In this document: positions 9,428-20,942 of the stretch, piece after piece
Position numbering within the stretch: position 1 is the stretch's first letter
How the letters are laid out: each line of letters starts with the position of its first letter
Source: Acidobacteriota bacterium
GTDB taxonomy: Bacteria; Acidobacteriota; Thermoanaerobaculia; UBA5066
Length of the DNA stretch: 53,970 bases
NCBI GenBank assembly: GCA_030278895.1
Contig: JARXKK010000005.1
Span: 1-53,970, forward strand
Reading direction: 5' to 3'
Notes under the pieces: model-generated
The model's input: the letters and a program-made list of their open reading frames with translations, nothing else
Databases searched by the model: none
Told to the model about the DNA's origin: nothing
Program-made: the position numbers and the translations under genes

Positions 9428-10954
9428 ATGACTGTCGCCCGTGCGTACTCCGCGACGGTGGCCGGCCTCGAGGGCCGCACGGTCGTCGTGGAGGCCGCCA
9501 TCGGGGCGGGCCTTCCGGCCCTCACGATCGTCGGGCTTCCGGACGCCGCGGTGAAGGAAAGCCGCGAGCGCATTCGCTCCGCTCTCCGCCACGTCGGCTT
9601 TCCCGTGCCCTCGAAGAACGTCGTCGTGAACCTCGCGCCCGCCGACCTGCCAAAGTCGGGCACGGCGCTGGACCTCGCGGTGGCTCTCGCGATTCTCGCG
9701 GCCAACGGCGACATTCCCGCCGAGGCGCTCCGGGGAGTGACGCTCGTCGGAGAGCTGGCGCTCGACGGCGAGCTCCGGCCCGTGCCCGGCGTCCTTTCCT
9801 TCGCCGAAGCCTCCAGGCGCGAAGGACGGGCGCTACTCGTTCCCATGGCGAACGCGGAGGAGGCGGCGGCCGTGCCTTCCCTCCACGTTTGCGCCGCGCC
9901 CCATCTCGGGGCGGCAATCGCGCACGTCCTCTCCCGCGAAACCCTGCCGCGCGTCGCGCCTTCGGCCGTGCAGCGGGCGAGGACCGGATCCGAACCCGAC
10001 CTCGCGGACGTCCGGGGTCAGGCGGTCGCAAGGCGTGCGCTCGAGATCGCGGCATCGGGCGGCCACAACATCCTGTTCTCGGGACCGCCCGGATCGGGCA
10101 AGACGATGCTGGCGCGGCGGCTGCCGGGGATTCTCCCGCCTCTCTCGCGCGAGGAGAGTCTCGAGGTGACGCGCATCTGGAGCGTCGCGGGCCGCCTCCC
10201 CGCGGGCAGCGGACTCCTCGTCGAGCGCCCGTTCCGCTCGCCCCATCACGGCGCCTCGGCGGCGGCGCTCGCGGGCGGCGGCGCCGACCCGCGCCCCGGC
10301 GAGCTCTCGCTCGCGCATTTCGGAGTCCTCTTCCTCGACGAGCTGCCCGAGTTCCGGAGGGACGCCCTCGAGGCGTTGCGGGAGCCGCTCGAAGACGGAG
10401 TCGTTTCCGTCGCGCGCGTGGCCGGGTCAAGGACGTTTCCGGCCCGGTTCCTCCTCGTCGGCGCGATGAACCCGTGCCCGTGCGGTTTCCGCGGCGATCC
10501 GCGCCGCGCCTGCTCGTGCTCGCCACGCGACGTTGCCCGCTATCGCCGGAAGATCTCCGGGCCTCTCCTCGACCGGATCGACCTGCACGTCGAGGTGCCG
10601 GCCCTCGCCGCTGCGGATCTCGGCGGGGAGGGCGACGGCGAAGCCACCCGCTCCGTTCGCGCCCGGGTCGAAGCGGCCCGCGCGCTTCAGGCCGACCGGA
10701 ACGGGGACCCTCGCCTCGTGAACGCGGCGCTGCCGGCGCGTCTCGCCCGCACGGTCCTGAAGGCGGCGCCCGAAGCCCGCGCTCTCCTCACGCGCGCGGT
10801 CGACCGGCTCACGCTCTCGGCGCGGGCGTTCCAGCGCGTTCTGCGCGTCGCCCGCACGATCGCGGACCTCGAGAAGGCTCCCCTGATTCAAACGGCCCAC
10901 ATCGCCGAAGCGCTCCATTACCGGCCCGCGCCGGACGCCGCATCGCCCGCGTAG
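9428..10954 (+). CDS. comM: YifB/ComM family Mg chelatase-like AAA ATPase
   Basis: 508 aa. ComM is a hexameric branch-migration helicase that aids integration of DNA during natural transformation; many non-competent bacteria also carry it. The N-terminal ChlI-type domain (VGLPDAAVKESRERIRSAL) is followed by AAA motifs: Walker A GPPGSGKT (219-226), Walker B LFLDEL (301-306) and the family signature AMNPCPCGFRGD with nearby CSCS. The C-terminal helical lid contains LSARAFQRVLRVARTIADL. It starts 10 bp after the transglycosylase gene. Its presence is of interest given the dispersed repeated motif in this window. Confidence 0.93.
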   Translation: MTVARAYSATVAGLEGRTVVVEAAIGAGLPALTIVGLPDAAVKESRERIRSALRHVGFPVPSKNVVVNLAPADLPKSGTALDLAVALAILAANGDIPAEALRGVTLVGELALDGELRPVPGVLSFAEASRREGRALLVPMANAEEAAAVPSLHVCAAPHLGAAIAHVLSRETLPRVAPSAVQRARTGSEPDLADVRGQAVARRALEIAASGGHNILFSGPPGSGKTMLARRLPGILPPLSREESLEVTRIWSVAGRLPAGSGLLVERPFRSPHHGASAAALAGGGADPRPGELSLAHFGVLFLDELPEFRRDALEALREPLEDGVVSVARVAGSRTFPARFLLVGAMNPCPCGFRGDPRRACSCSPRDVARYRRKISGPLLDRIDLHVEVPALAAADLGGEGDGEATRSVRARVEAARALQADRNGDPRLVNAALPARLARTVLKAAPEARALLTRAVDRLTLSARAFQRVLRVARTIADLEKAPLIQTAHIAEALHYRPAPDAASPA

Positions 10955-10996
10955 AACCCCGTCTGTCAATGGGTTGCCTGTCGCAATCGTTTCTCC

Positions 10997-11025
10997 TTGA
11001 CTCCCCCACCCTGCCGACTAAGAAT
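10997..11025 (+). promoter_or_regulatory. Candidate promoter of the M23 peptidase gene
   Basis: TTGACT (10997-11002) and TAAGAA (11019-11024) are separated by 16 bases in the 173-bp gap after comM. This predicts a leader of about 95 nt before the ATG at 11128. Confidence 0.45.
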
Positions 11026-11045
11026 TCCATCGCTTAAGTTGAGTC

Positions 11046-11123
11046 CTTGGCCCTGTAAGGCCGTGAGTCAGTTTTTCCAGTAACCCTGGTGGCGTAGAGG
11101 GGAAAGAGCGCCCACGGAGCCAA
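11046..11123 (+). promoter_or_regulatory. Potentially structured 5' leader of the M23 peptidase gene
   Basis: Short self-complementary pairs occur in succession: GGCC/GGCC (about 11049-11062), CCAG/CTGG (about 11087-11099) and GTGGCG with CGCCCAC (about 11098-11115). The last ends close to the start codon. I compared it by eye with GEMM (c-di-GMP) and ydaO (c-di-AMP) riboswitch cores and could not match either, so it is left unnamed. Confidence 0.25.
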
Positions 11124-11127
11124 CCGG

Positions 11128-12006
11128 ATGCCGAAACGAGAGCACACGATCATCTTCCTGCCCCACGCAAAGGCGCGTTTTAGGCAGTTCCGTGTCTCGT
11201 CGCGCCTCCTGTGGATGCTGGGAGCGTGCTTCGGGCTGTCCGTTCTCCTCGGCGTGACCTTCACCGCGCTCTGGGCCCGCTCGATCCGGAAGAACAGTGA
11301 GGTCACCGCGATCCTGGCGGAGAACTCCGACCTCCGGTCGCGGGCGACGCTCACGAATACCCGTCTCGAGACGATCGAGAAGATGCTGGCCGAATTTGAG
11401 GACCGGACGCGCCGCCTGTCGATCGTGGCCGGGCTGTCGGCGGTTCGCGACCCCGGAATGGGCGGCGTCGGCGGCCTCTCCGCCGTACCGGTCAACCCCG
11501 CGGACTCCGTCGACTCCGGCCTGAGCGAGGCCGGGCGCCGGGGCGCGCTCATCTCCTCACGCCTGAAGCTCGTCGAAAAGAAGCTCTCCCTTCAGGCCGA
11601 TCAGCTCGCCCTTACGCCCACGATCGTCCCGGCCGCCGGCGTCCTCACGGCGGGCTTCGGGAGCCGCCCCGATCCGTTCACGGGTCACCTCGAGTACCAC
11701 CCGGGGATCGACATCTCGACACCGGCGGGAAACCGCGTCGTGGCGCCCGCCGCGGGCACGATCACGCGCGTCGGGTGGGACAAGGGCTACGGCCGTTTCG
11801 TCGAGATCGCCCACGGCTACGGCGTGACAACCCTTTTCGGACACCTGCAGACGGCGCGCGTCGCCGAGGGCCAGCGCGTCAGGCGCGGCGACCTCGTGGC
11901 GCTCGTGGGCTCCACGGGCCGCTCCACCGGGCCGCACCTCCACTACGAAGTGCGCACCGACGGCAAGCCCGTGAACCCGCTCGATTACGTCCTCAACGCC
12001 TTCTGA
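11128..12006 (+). CDS. M23 family (LytM-type) peptidoglycan endopeptidase, membrane-anchored
   Basis: 292 aa. A short basic cytoplasmic N-terminus leads to one membrane segment (about residues 27-50) and a periplasmic coiled coil (about 55-100), then the zinc peptidase domain (about 165-290). Metal ligands are visible as HPGID (H191, D195) and HLH (H270-H272), with the family's [14 protein letters not shown]. Both zinc-binding motifs are intact, so it is probably catalytic rather than an EnvC-like activator. The N-terminal coiled-coil plus M23 layout resembles divisome or elongasome-associated hydrolases. Confidence 0.9.
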   Translation: MPKREHTIIFLPHAKARFRQFRVSSRLLWMLGACFGLSVLLGVTFTALWARSIRKNSEVTAILAENSDLRSRATLTNTRLETIEKMLAEFEDRTRRLSIVAGLSAVRDPGMGGVGGLSAVPVNPADSVDSGLSEAGRRGALISSRLKLVEKKLSLQADQLALTPTIVPAAGVLTAGFGSRPDPFTGHLEYHPGIDISTPAGNRVVAPAAGTITRVGWDKGYGRFVEIAHGYGVTTLFGHLQTARVAEGQRVRRGDLVALVGSTGRSTGPHLHYEVRTDGKPVNPLDYVLNAF

Positions 12007-12033
12007 GCGCTACGCACTCCCGACCCCCCCGCA

Positions 12034-12064
12034 CTTTCTAAGAAATCTCTCTCTTTCTTCTCCT
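12034..12064 (-). repeat. Dispersed purine-rich element, intergenic copy
   Basis: On the minus strand this reads GAGAGATTTCTTAGAAAG after a purine stretch. It contains the exact core TTCTTAGAA and lies between the M23 gene and secA. It is the only copy well outside coding DNA except the one before aroB, so it is not constrained by protein sequence. Confidence 0.6.
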
Positions 12065-12098
12065 GCTAAACTCCGCCTTCCGCGCGCAAGCCGTGCGG
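12064..12098 (+). promoter_or_regulatory. Candidate extended -10 and leader hairpin before secA
   Basis: TGCTAAACT (12064-12072) has the TGn extension and a -10-like hexamer. Downstream, CCGCGCG (12080-12086) can pair with CGTGCGG (12092-12098) through one G-U pair. There is no recognisable Shine-Dalgarno before the secA ATG at 12110. Confidence 0.3.
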
Positions 12099-12109
12099 GC
12101 CCACCTTTC

Positions 12110-14956
<2,847 letters not shown>

Positions 14957-14985
14957 GCCTCGCGACCTGATGATCCCCGTTGTGG

Positions 14986-14999
14986 TATGAATCCGCATG
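14986..14999 (+). promoter_or_regulatory. Candidate leaderless promoter -10 of guaB
   Basis: TATGAA(T) (14986-14992) lies 4-5 bases before the guaB ATG (14997-14999) in the 40-bp gap after secA, with no Shine-Dalgarno. The downstream CCGC resembles the CCGG that follows other candidate -10 boxes here. Confidence 0.4.
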
Positions 15000-16469
15000 G
15001 TGAATGAACGGGACATCCCGCTCGCCCTCACGTTCGACGACGTTCTCCTCCTTCCTGCCCGCTCGAAAGTCCACCCGGCCGAGACCGACCTGAAGACACG
15101 GCTCACGCCGGGAATCGGGTTGAACATCCCCATCCTCTCGGCAGCGATGGACACGGTCACCGAGTCGCGCCTCGCGATCGCGATGGCGCAGAACGGGGGG
15201 CTGGGCGTCATCCACAAGAACCTCACGATCGAAGCCCAGGCCGCCGAGGTCGACAAGGTGAAGCGCTCGGAAAGCGGGATGATCGTCGACCCCGTCACGT
15301 GCCGACCGACACAGAAGATCTCCGAGGCCCTCGAAGTCATGGCGAACTTCCGGATCTCGGGAGTCCCCGTCGTGGACGACCGCGGCAAGCTCGTCGGCAT
15401 CCTGACGAACCGCGACCTCCGCTTCGAGACGCGCATGGACCTCCCCATCTCCGAGCGCATGACGAAGGAAAACCTCGTGACCTGCCCGCCCGGCACGACG
15501 CTCGAGCAGGCCAAGGAGCTCCTCCACCGCCACCGGATCGAGAAGCTTCTCGTCGTCGACAAGGCGGGCAATCTCAAGGGCCTCATCACCGTCAAGGACA
15601 TCCAGAAGCAGATCAAGTACCCGAGCGCGTGCAAGGATTCCTTCGGGCGCCTGCGCGTGGCCGCGGCCGTCGGCGCGAGCGCCGACCTCCTCGACCGCGC
15701 CCGCGAGCTCGTCACCGCGAAGGTCGACCTCCTCGTCCTCGACTCCTCGCACGGCCACAGCGAAGGCGTACTCTCCGCCCTGACGTCCCTGAAGAAAAGG
15801 TTCCCCTCGACGCCCGTCCTCGCGGGAAACGTGGCGACGGCGGATGGCACACGGGATCTCATCCGGAGGGGCGCCGACGCCGTGAAGGTCGGCATCGGGC
15901 CGGGCTCGATCTGCACGACGCGCGTCGTCACCGGCGCGGGCGTGCCGCAGATTCACGCGATCCGTGAGTGCGTGAAGGGGCTCGGCAAGTCGAACGTCAC
16001 GCTCGTCGCGGACGGCGGCATCAAGTTCTCGGGCGACGTCACGAAGGCGCTCGCCGCGGGCGCGCACTCCGTGATGATCGGCAGCCTCTTCGCGGGCACG
16101 GACGAGGCGCCCGGTGAGACCATCCTCTACCAGGGCCGCACCTTCAAGGCGTACCGCGGCATGGGCTCGATCGGCGCGATGAAGCAGGGCTCGGCCGACC
16201 GCTACTTTCAGGATGAAGAAGAGCCCCGAAAGATGGTGCCGGAGGGCATCGAGGGCATGGTTCCGCACAAGGGCCCGGTCTCCACACTCCTGGCGCAGCT
16301 CACGGGAGGCGTGCGTTCGGGCATGGGCCTCGCGGGCGCGGCGAACCTTCCCGAGCTCGTGAAGAAGGCGAAGTTCGTGCGCATCACGGCGGCCGGCCTC
16401 CGGGAGAGCCACGCGCACGACGTCATCATCACGAAGGAAGCTCCGAACTACCGGCGCGAAGAGATTTGA
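14997..16469 (+). CDS. guaB: Inosine-5'-monophosphate dehydrogenase GuaB
   Basis: 490 aa. It oxidises IMP to XMP with NAD+, the committed step to GMP. The TIM barrel is interrupted by two CBS domains (about 95-205, with [19 protein letters not shown] and [20 protein letters not shown]). The active-site loop [15 protein letters not shown] contains the catalytic Cys306. The C-terminal flap is present ([11 protein letters not shown]). It probably has its own promoter immediately upstream. The TGA overlaps the next gene's TTG start. Confidence 0.97.
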   Translation: MVNERDIPLALTFDDVLLLPARSKVHPAETDLKTRLTPGIGLNIPILSAAMDTVTESRLAIAMAQNGGLGVIHKNLTIEAQAAEVDKVKRSESGMIVDPVTCRPTQKISEALEVMANFRISGVPVVDDRGKLVGILTNRDLRFETRMDLPISERMTKENLVTCPPGTTLEQAKELLHRHRIEKLLVVDKAGNLKGLITVKDIQKQIKYPSACKDSFGRLRVAAAVGASADLLDRARELVTAKVDLLVLDSSHGHSEGVLSALTSLKKRFPSTPVLAGNVATADGTRDLIRRGADAVKVGIGPGSICTTRVVTGAGVPQIHAIRECVKGLGKSNVTLVADGGIKFSGDVTKALAAGAHSVMIGSLFAGTDEAPGETILYQGRTFKAYRGMGSIGAMKQGSADRYFQDEEEPRKMVPEGIEGMVPHKGPVSTLLAQLTGGVRSGMGLAGAANLPELVKKAKFVRITAAGLRESHAHDVIITKEAPNYRREEI

Positions 16470-17242
16470 GCCATCCAAGTCATCTGAGCGCGCCCTCCTT
16501 CAACGACCACTTCTCGGGCCATGCGGGCGACTACGCCCGTTATCGGCCCACGTATCCACCCGAGCTCTTCGACGCCGTTGCGGCTCTCGTCACGCGGCAC
16601 ACCCTCTGCTGGGACGCGGGCACCGGGAGCGGCCAGGCGGCCGGCGGCCTCGCCGGGCACTTCGCGGAGGTCGTCGCGACGGACGCGAGCGCAGACCAGA
16701 TCGCGCACGCGGCGCCGTACGAAGGCGTGAGCTACCGCGTGGCAGCCGGCGGGAATTCCGGGCTGGAAGACGCGTCCGTCGATCTCGTCACGGTCGGCCA
16801 GGCCGTTCATTGGTTCGATCAAGAAAGATTCTTCGATGAGGTCAGGAGGGTTACGGTTCCGGGGGGCGCCATCGCGGTATGGGCCTACGATCTCTTCGAG
16901 GTCCCGGAGTCGGCCGCGGTGGAGGAAGTCTTCCAAGCCTTCCACGCGTCCGTCGAGGCGTTCTGGCCCCCGGAACGCGCCCTGGTCGCTCGCCGCTACG
17001 CCGATCTCCTGTTCCCGTTCGAAGAAATCCCCGTCCCGCCCGTCACGATGGCGGCCGCATGGAACCTGGAACGGACTCTCGGCTACCTCTCGACGTGGTC
17101 CGCCGTGAAGCGCTGCGCGAAGGAAACCGGCCGCGACCCGATCGCCGAGTTCGCGCCGCGCTTCGCCGCCGCGTGGGGCGATCCCGCCGCGCCGAAGACG
17201 TTCTCCTGGCCTCTCATCCTCCGCGCGGGACGGATCGTCTGA
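16466..17242 (+). CDS. Class I SAM-dependent methyltransferase
   Basis: 258 aa. The SAM-binding motif I is [11 protein letters not shown], with an acidic VVATDAS strand and [20 protein letters not shown] (motif IV region), as in the Methyltransf_11 family. The substrate is unknown; relatives include trans-aconitate-methyltransferase-like proteins. The start is TTG at 16466, inside a 4-bp TTGA overlap with guaB, which indicates translational coupling. Linkage to guaB may be positional only. Confidence 0.8.
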   Translation: MSHPSHLSAPSFNDHFSGHAGDYARYRPTYPPELFDAVAALVTRHTLCWDAGTGSGQAAGGLAGHFAEVVATDASADQIAHAAPYEGVSYRVAAGGNSGLEDASVDLVTVGQAVHWFDQERFFDEVRRVTVPGGAIAVWAYDLFEVPESAAVEEVFQAFHASVEAFWPPERALVARRYADLLFPFEEIPVPPVTMAAAWNLERTLGYLSTWSAVKRCAKETGRDPIAEFAPRFAAAWGDPAAPKTFSWPLILRAGRIV

Positions 17243-17355
17243 CGACTCCGAGCGGACTGTGCGAGGAGCGGTGTTTCCCTGATATCGTCAGGCCCATCGA
17301 ACCGATAATTCTCAACGGCTCATCGTCGGCGTTCCCGGCGCTGAAAGGAGTTCTC

Positions 17356-17628
17356 ATGCCGAAGTACGTGATCGAACGCGAGATTCCGGGTGCAGGCAGC
17401 CTGTCTGCCGCCGACCTCCAAGGCATCGCGCAGAAGTCCTGCAGCGTGCTCAGCGCCATGGGCCCTCAGATCCAGTGGGTGGAGAGTTACGTTACGCCGG
17501 ACAAGATCTACTGCGTTTACATCGCGCCGAACGAAGAGCTCGTGCGCGAGCACGCGAGCCGGGGCGGGTTCCCGGCAAATCGCGTGTCGGAGATCAAACG
17601 GATGATCGATCCGACCACGGCCGAGTAG
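17356..17628 (+). CDS. DUF4242-family small protein
   Basis: 90 aa starting MPKYVIEREIPGAG, with a conserved-looking IQWVESYVTPDKIYCVY segment and IKRMIDPTTAE at the end. This matches my memory of DUF4242, a ferredoxin-like small-protein family of unknown role. AAAGGAG (17344-17350) lies 5 bases before the ATG. The 113-bp gap upstream contains GATAAT (17304-17309), a possible -10, without a convincing -35. It converges on the minus-strand TlpA-like gene; no terminator hairpin is evident in the 21 bp between them. Confidence 0.75.
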   Translation: MPKYVIEREIPGAGSLSAADLQGIAQKSCSVLSAMGPQIQWVESYVTPDKIYCVYIAPNEELVREHASRGGFPANRVSEIKRMIDPTTAE

Positions 17629-17649
17629 GGATCCGCCACTGCCGGGTGC

Positions 17650-18805
17650 CTATTTCGGCGCTCTCAAGAGCATTTCCACCTCGGCTTCGATCTCCTTCTT
17701 CAGATTCGTGAAGCGCTCCCCCGTCGCCGGGCCGTCGAAGCCGGAGTGGATCTTCACGATGTGGTGCTGTCGGTCGAGGAAGAGCGTCGTCGGGTAGCCC
17801 TCCCATCCCGCAAGCGGAAGCGTCGCCGGAGACGCCGCCGCGTCCTTCGTGGTGCCCGCGAGAAGGATCGGATGCGTCGTGCCGAAGCGCTCGACGAACC
17901 GCTTCACCTGGCGGCGGTTCCGCTCCACGTCGTCCGTGTACTCGAACGAGAGGGAGAGAACCGCGAGCCCCCGCGGCCCGTACTTCGCCGCGAGATTTCG
18001 GAGAAACGGCGCCTCGTCCGCGCAGTTCGGGCACCACGTGCCCATGAAGGCCACGAGCATCGGCTTACCCGCGAAGCGGGCGTCCGCCGTCGAGACGACG
18101 CGGCCCTCGACGTCGGGAAAGGACACGACGTAGGGCGCCGCGGGATCGCGCGGCTTCACGATGTCGAAGGAGCCCGGCAGGAAAGTCTCCCGGGAGGCCG
18201 CGTCCAACCGCTTTCCGCGCCAGGGCACGGGCGGATTCGTGCGCGAGCGGTACGCGCCCGCGAGCGTGCCGTCCGGCAGCAGCTCGGCCCGTGACGGCGC
18301 TCCCCGACTGGCGAAAGATGCCCGTCAGCTTCTCGGTCTTCTTCCCGTCGAGCATCTCCACGCCCCAGCTTCCGTCGAGGGACGCCACGGGATTCCCGGC
18401 TTTCGGCGGCGACACCGGCGCACGCGGCTTCCGAGAAGCTCGAAACGGCACTTCCGCCAATCCGGCCGCGACGACGCGCGTGTACCCGCCCTCGAGCCGG
18501 TCGCCCTTCAGTTCCGCGACGAGCCTTGCGTCGTAGTTTGCGAGCTCGAGCGTGAGCTTCTTCCCGTCCCAGGACGCCGACGTGAACGCGAACTCCACCC
18601 GGTCATTCACGAGCGCGGCCGAAAGCCGCGAGCCCTTGGCGGTGATCTTCAGGTCGAAGAAGACCTCGTGCCCTTCGGACGGCACGAGCGCCGCGTGCCA
18701 GAGCCCGACGGGTGCTTGCGCGGAGGAGGAAGAGGAGGAAGAGAAGATTTTCTTAGAAGGTAAGAGAAGGAGGGCCGCAGCGAGGGCCAGCGCGCGAATT
18801 CTCAT
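17650..18805 (-). pseudogene. TlpA-like thioredoxin-domain protein, frame-disrupted
   Basis: Two frames together encode one protein. The first (from ATG 18805) has a signal peptide and beta-rich N-terminal domain ending in LTGIFRQSGSAVTG. After about 18290 that frame turns into Arg/Ala-rich nonsense and stops at 18065. The shifted frame resumes with AELLPDGTLAGAYRS and continues through a thioredoxin/TlpA domain containing FMGTWCPNCADEAP (redox pair WCPNC) to the stop at 17650. From memory of similar proteins, a few dozen residues (a GDY-rich strand pair) also seem missing at the join, which suggests a deletion with frameshift. A sequencing or assembly error is possible. The start overlaps rarA by 4 bp (ATGA). 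Near the N-terminus LPSKKIFSSSSSSS is encoded by the dispersed element. Confidence 0.75.
18732..18770 (+). repeat. Dispersed purine-rich element (best copy)
   Basis: It contains GAAGATTTTCTTAGAAGG with the exact TTCTTAGAA core, flanked by purines. Bases 18732-18762 match 195-225 (in rsmE) at 30 of 31 positions. It lies antisense within the N-terminal coding part of the TlpA-like gene. Confidence 0.75.
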
Positions 18806-20190
18806 TTCTTCTCTTTCTTCTTCCTGAGCGTCTCACGAAGCGAACGGATCGCCTCGGCGCGCGCCTTGAGGTCCTTCTCGCGGCCCTCGCCCGAGGGCCG
18901 GTAGTAGTTCCGTCCCGCGAGGGAATCCGGCAGACAGGACAGTCCGGCGGTCTTCTCGACGGTGTCGTGCGCGTAGCGATAGCCCGCGCCGTAGCCGGCC
19001 TGTTTCATGAGCTTCGTCGGGGCGTTGCGAATTGCGAGAGGCGGCGGCTCGTTCGGGCGCTCGTGCACGTCGGCTGCAGCCTCGGCGTAGGCCGTGTAAA
19101 GCGCGTTCGACTTCGGCGCGAGCGCCATGTGAACGGCGATCTCGGCGAGCGCGAGAGCGCCTTCCGGCATGCCGATGAAGTGCACGGCCTCCTTGGCGGC
19201 GACCGCGAGCGTGAGCGACGACGGATCGGCGAGCCCGATGTCCTCGGACGCGAAGCGGACGAGGCGGCGCGCCACGTAAAGCGGGTTCTCCCCTGCTTCC
19301 AGCATCCGCGCGAGCCAGTAGAGCGAGGCGTCGACATCCGAATCGCGGAGCGACTTGTGGAGCGCCGAGATGAGGTTGAAGTGCTCGTCGCCAGCCTTGT
19401 CGTAGAGCAGGACCTTTCGCTTGAAGAGATCTTCAAGGATGGGAACCGAGAGAGAAGGAGAAAGAGAATTTTCTTTGAAAGGAAGATGGGAGACGGCCGC
19501 CTCGAGAGCCGTGAGCGCCCTTCGGGCGTCGCCGTCGGAAAAGCGTCCTAACCATTCGAAGGCGTCTTCTTCGACCGTGGCCTTGGCGGCGAGGCCCCTT
19601 TCCTGATCCGCCAATGCCCTCTTCATCAAAAGAATCAAATCCTCTTCTTCGATTGGCGGAAGGATGACGACCCTGAGCCGCGACAGGAGCGCGCCATTCA
19701 GCTCGAACGACGGGTTTTCCGTCGTGGCGCCGACGAGGACGATGTCTCCCGCTTCGACGAACGGCAGGAAGGCGTCCTGCTGCGCCCGGTTGAAGCGATG
19801 AATCTCGTCGACGAAGAGGAGCGTGCGGCGGCCCCGGCGCTTGGCGCGGGTTGCCTCCTCCATCACCGTCCGGATCTCCTTGATGCCCGAGACGACGGCC
19901 GAGAAGCCGATGAAGCGAGCCTGCGTCTTCGCGGCGATGATCCGGGCGAGCGTCGTCTTGCCGCTCCCCGGCGGACCCCAGAAGACGAGAGAAGGAACCC
20001 TGTCCGCAGCGAGCGCCTTCGCGAGAAACGAGGCCTCCCCCACGAGATCGGGTGGACCAGCGACCTCGGACAGGTCCCGGGGGCGCATCCGCTCCGCAAG
20101 CGGGGCGTCCGAGGGCACAGGCTCGTCGACCGCCGACCGACCGGAAGCCGGGCCCTCATCCTCGAAGAGGTCTCCCGGCGAGGACGTCAC
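18802..20190 (-). CDS. rarA: Replication-associated recombination protein A (RarA/MgsA)
   Basis: 462 aa AAA+ ATPase that acts at stalled replication forks. After an acidic N-terminus come LAERMRPRDLSEVAG, Walker A WGPPGSGKT (71-79), DEIHRFN (128-134), sensor ATTENPSFELNGALLSR, then the tetramerisation/C-terminal domain with SALHKSLRDSDVDASLYWL and the KLMKQAGYGAGYRYAHD signature. The GTG start at 20190 overlaps the upstream TPR gene's TGA by 4 bp; the frame is open further upstream but inside that gene. Residues KENSLSPSLS are encoded by a copy of the dispersed element. Confidence 0.93.
   Translation of the reverse strand: MTSSPGDLFEDEGPASGRSAVDEPVPSDAPLAERMRPRDLSEVAGPPDLVGEASFLAKALAADRVPSLVFWGPPGSGKTTLARIIAAKTQARFIGFSAVVSGIKEIRTVMEEATRAKRRGRRTLLFVDEIHRFNRAQQDAFLPFVEAGDIVLVGATTENPSFELNGALLSRLRVVILPPIEEEDLILLMKRALADQERGLAAKATVEEDAFEWLGRFSDGDARRALTALEAAVSHLPFKENSLSPSLSVPILEDLFKRKVLLYDKAGDEHFNLISALHKSLRDSDVDASLYWLARMLEAGENPLYVARRLVRFASEDIGLADPSSLTLAVAAKEAVHFIGMPEGALALAEIAVHMALAPKSNALYTAYAEAAADVHERPNEPPPLAIRNAPTKLMKQAGYGAGYRYAHDTVEKTAGLSCLPDSLAGRNYYRPSGEGREKDLKARAEAIRSLRETLRKKKEKK
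19450..19488 (+). repeat. Dispersed purine-rich element, copy in rarA
   Basis: It reads GAGAATTTTCTTTGAAAGG after a purine run: the core TTCTTNGAA with T for A. It is antisense in rarA and read in a different frame from the copies in rsmE and the TlpA-like gene. Confidence 0.5.
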
Positions 20191-20942
20191 GCCCCTCCGC
20201 GCGCCTTGGCCTTCTGCTCGACGTCGGCCATGAGCCGATCGAGCGACGGGATCTCGGGATGCATCTTCTTGAGCCTGCCGAGGATCTCGAGCGCCTTCTT
20301 CGTGTCGTTCCGGTCGAGACCGAAGATGATCGCCTGGTTGAACTGCGCGGGCCAGTGGTTCGGATCGCGGGCTACCGCCTGCGTGAACATCGCGAGCGCC
20401 TTGTCGGGGTTGCCGCTGTTCCGGTACGCCACGCCGAGGTCCGTGAGGACGTTCGGATCGCCGTCCTTCAGCTTGAGCGCCCGTTCGTAAGCGTCGATCG
20501 CCTTCTTCCAGTCCGCGACGTCGTAGGCCGTGTTCCCGAGCTGGACGAGGAGGTCGTAATTCTTCGGTTCCTTGGCGACGGCGGCCTCGAACCCGGCAAG
20601 CTTCTGCAGGGCGACCGGGTCGGACGCAAGGGAGGGCTGTCCACCACCGCTTCCCGGCAGGTCGCGCGTCGCGCCCGGCCCGACGCCTTCGAGCCCCGCG
20701 TGGGGATCGGCAATGCGGGCCTGGGGCGGCCCCGCCGAGGCGCTCTTCTCGAGATACAGATACGCGGCCGTGAAGCCCGCGAGGAGCCCCAGGACGAGGA
20801 ACGTCGCGCGGTCCGCCCACGGAGAAAGACGTGCGGCCGAAGCGGGCGCGGCCGGGGATCTGCTCGCGCGTGGAGCCTTCGCCGCCGGAACCGGCGGAGG
20901 AAGGTGATCGGCGTTCGGTTCGGTGTTCTCGTTCCTGGTCAT
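20187..20942 (-). CDS. TPR-repeat membrane protein
   Basis: 251 aa. A Pro/Ala-rich cytoplasmic N-terminus (1-42) is followed by one membrane segment (about 45-64, FLVLGLLAGFTAAYLYL) and a periplasmic domain with about three TPR units (DLLVQLGNTAYDVADWKKAI, PNVLTDLGVAYRNSGNPDKA, HWPAQFNQAIIFG). It is probably a protein-protein scaffold. ATG 20942 has GAGGAG upstream and forms a 4-bp ATGA overlap with the preceding gene. It is co-transcribed with rarA. Confidence 0.78.
   Translation of the reverse strand: MTRNENTEPNADHLPPPVPAAKAPRASRSPAAPASAARLSPWADRATFLVLGLLAGFTAAYLYLEKSASAGPPQARIADPHAGLEGVGPGATRDLPGSGGGQPSLASDPVALQKLAGFEAAVAKEPKNYDLLVQLGNTAYDVADWKKAIDAYERALKLKDGDPNVLTDLGVAYRNSGNPDKALAMFTQAVARDPNHWPAQFNQAIIFGLDRNDTKKALEILGRLKKMHPEIPSLDRLMADVEQKAKARGGA

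Noticed and set aside
11046..11127. c-di-GMP (GEMM) or c-di-AMP riboswitch before the M23 gene
   Set aside because: The conserved cores of either class could not be found by eye; kept only as an unnamed structured leader.
16817..16842. Further copy of the dispersed element in the methyltransferase gene (AAGAAAGATTCTTCGATGAGG)
   Set aside because: It shares only the AT-rich character and GATTCTTCGA; too far from consensus to count, like the segments at 441-460 and 52627-52650.
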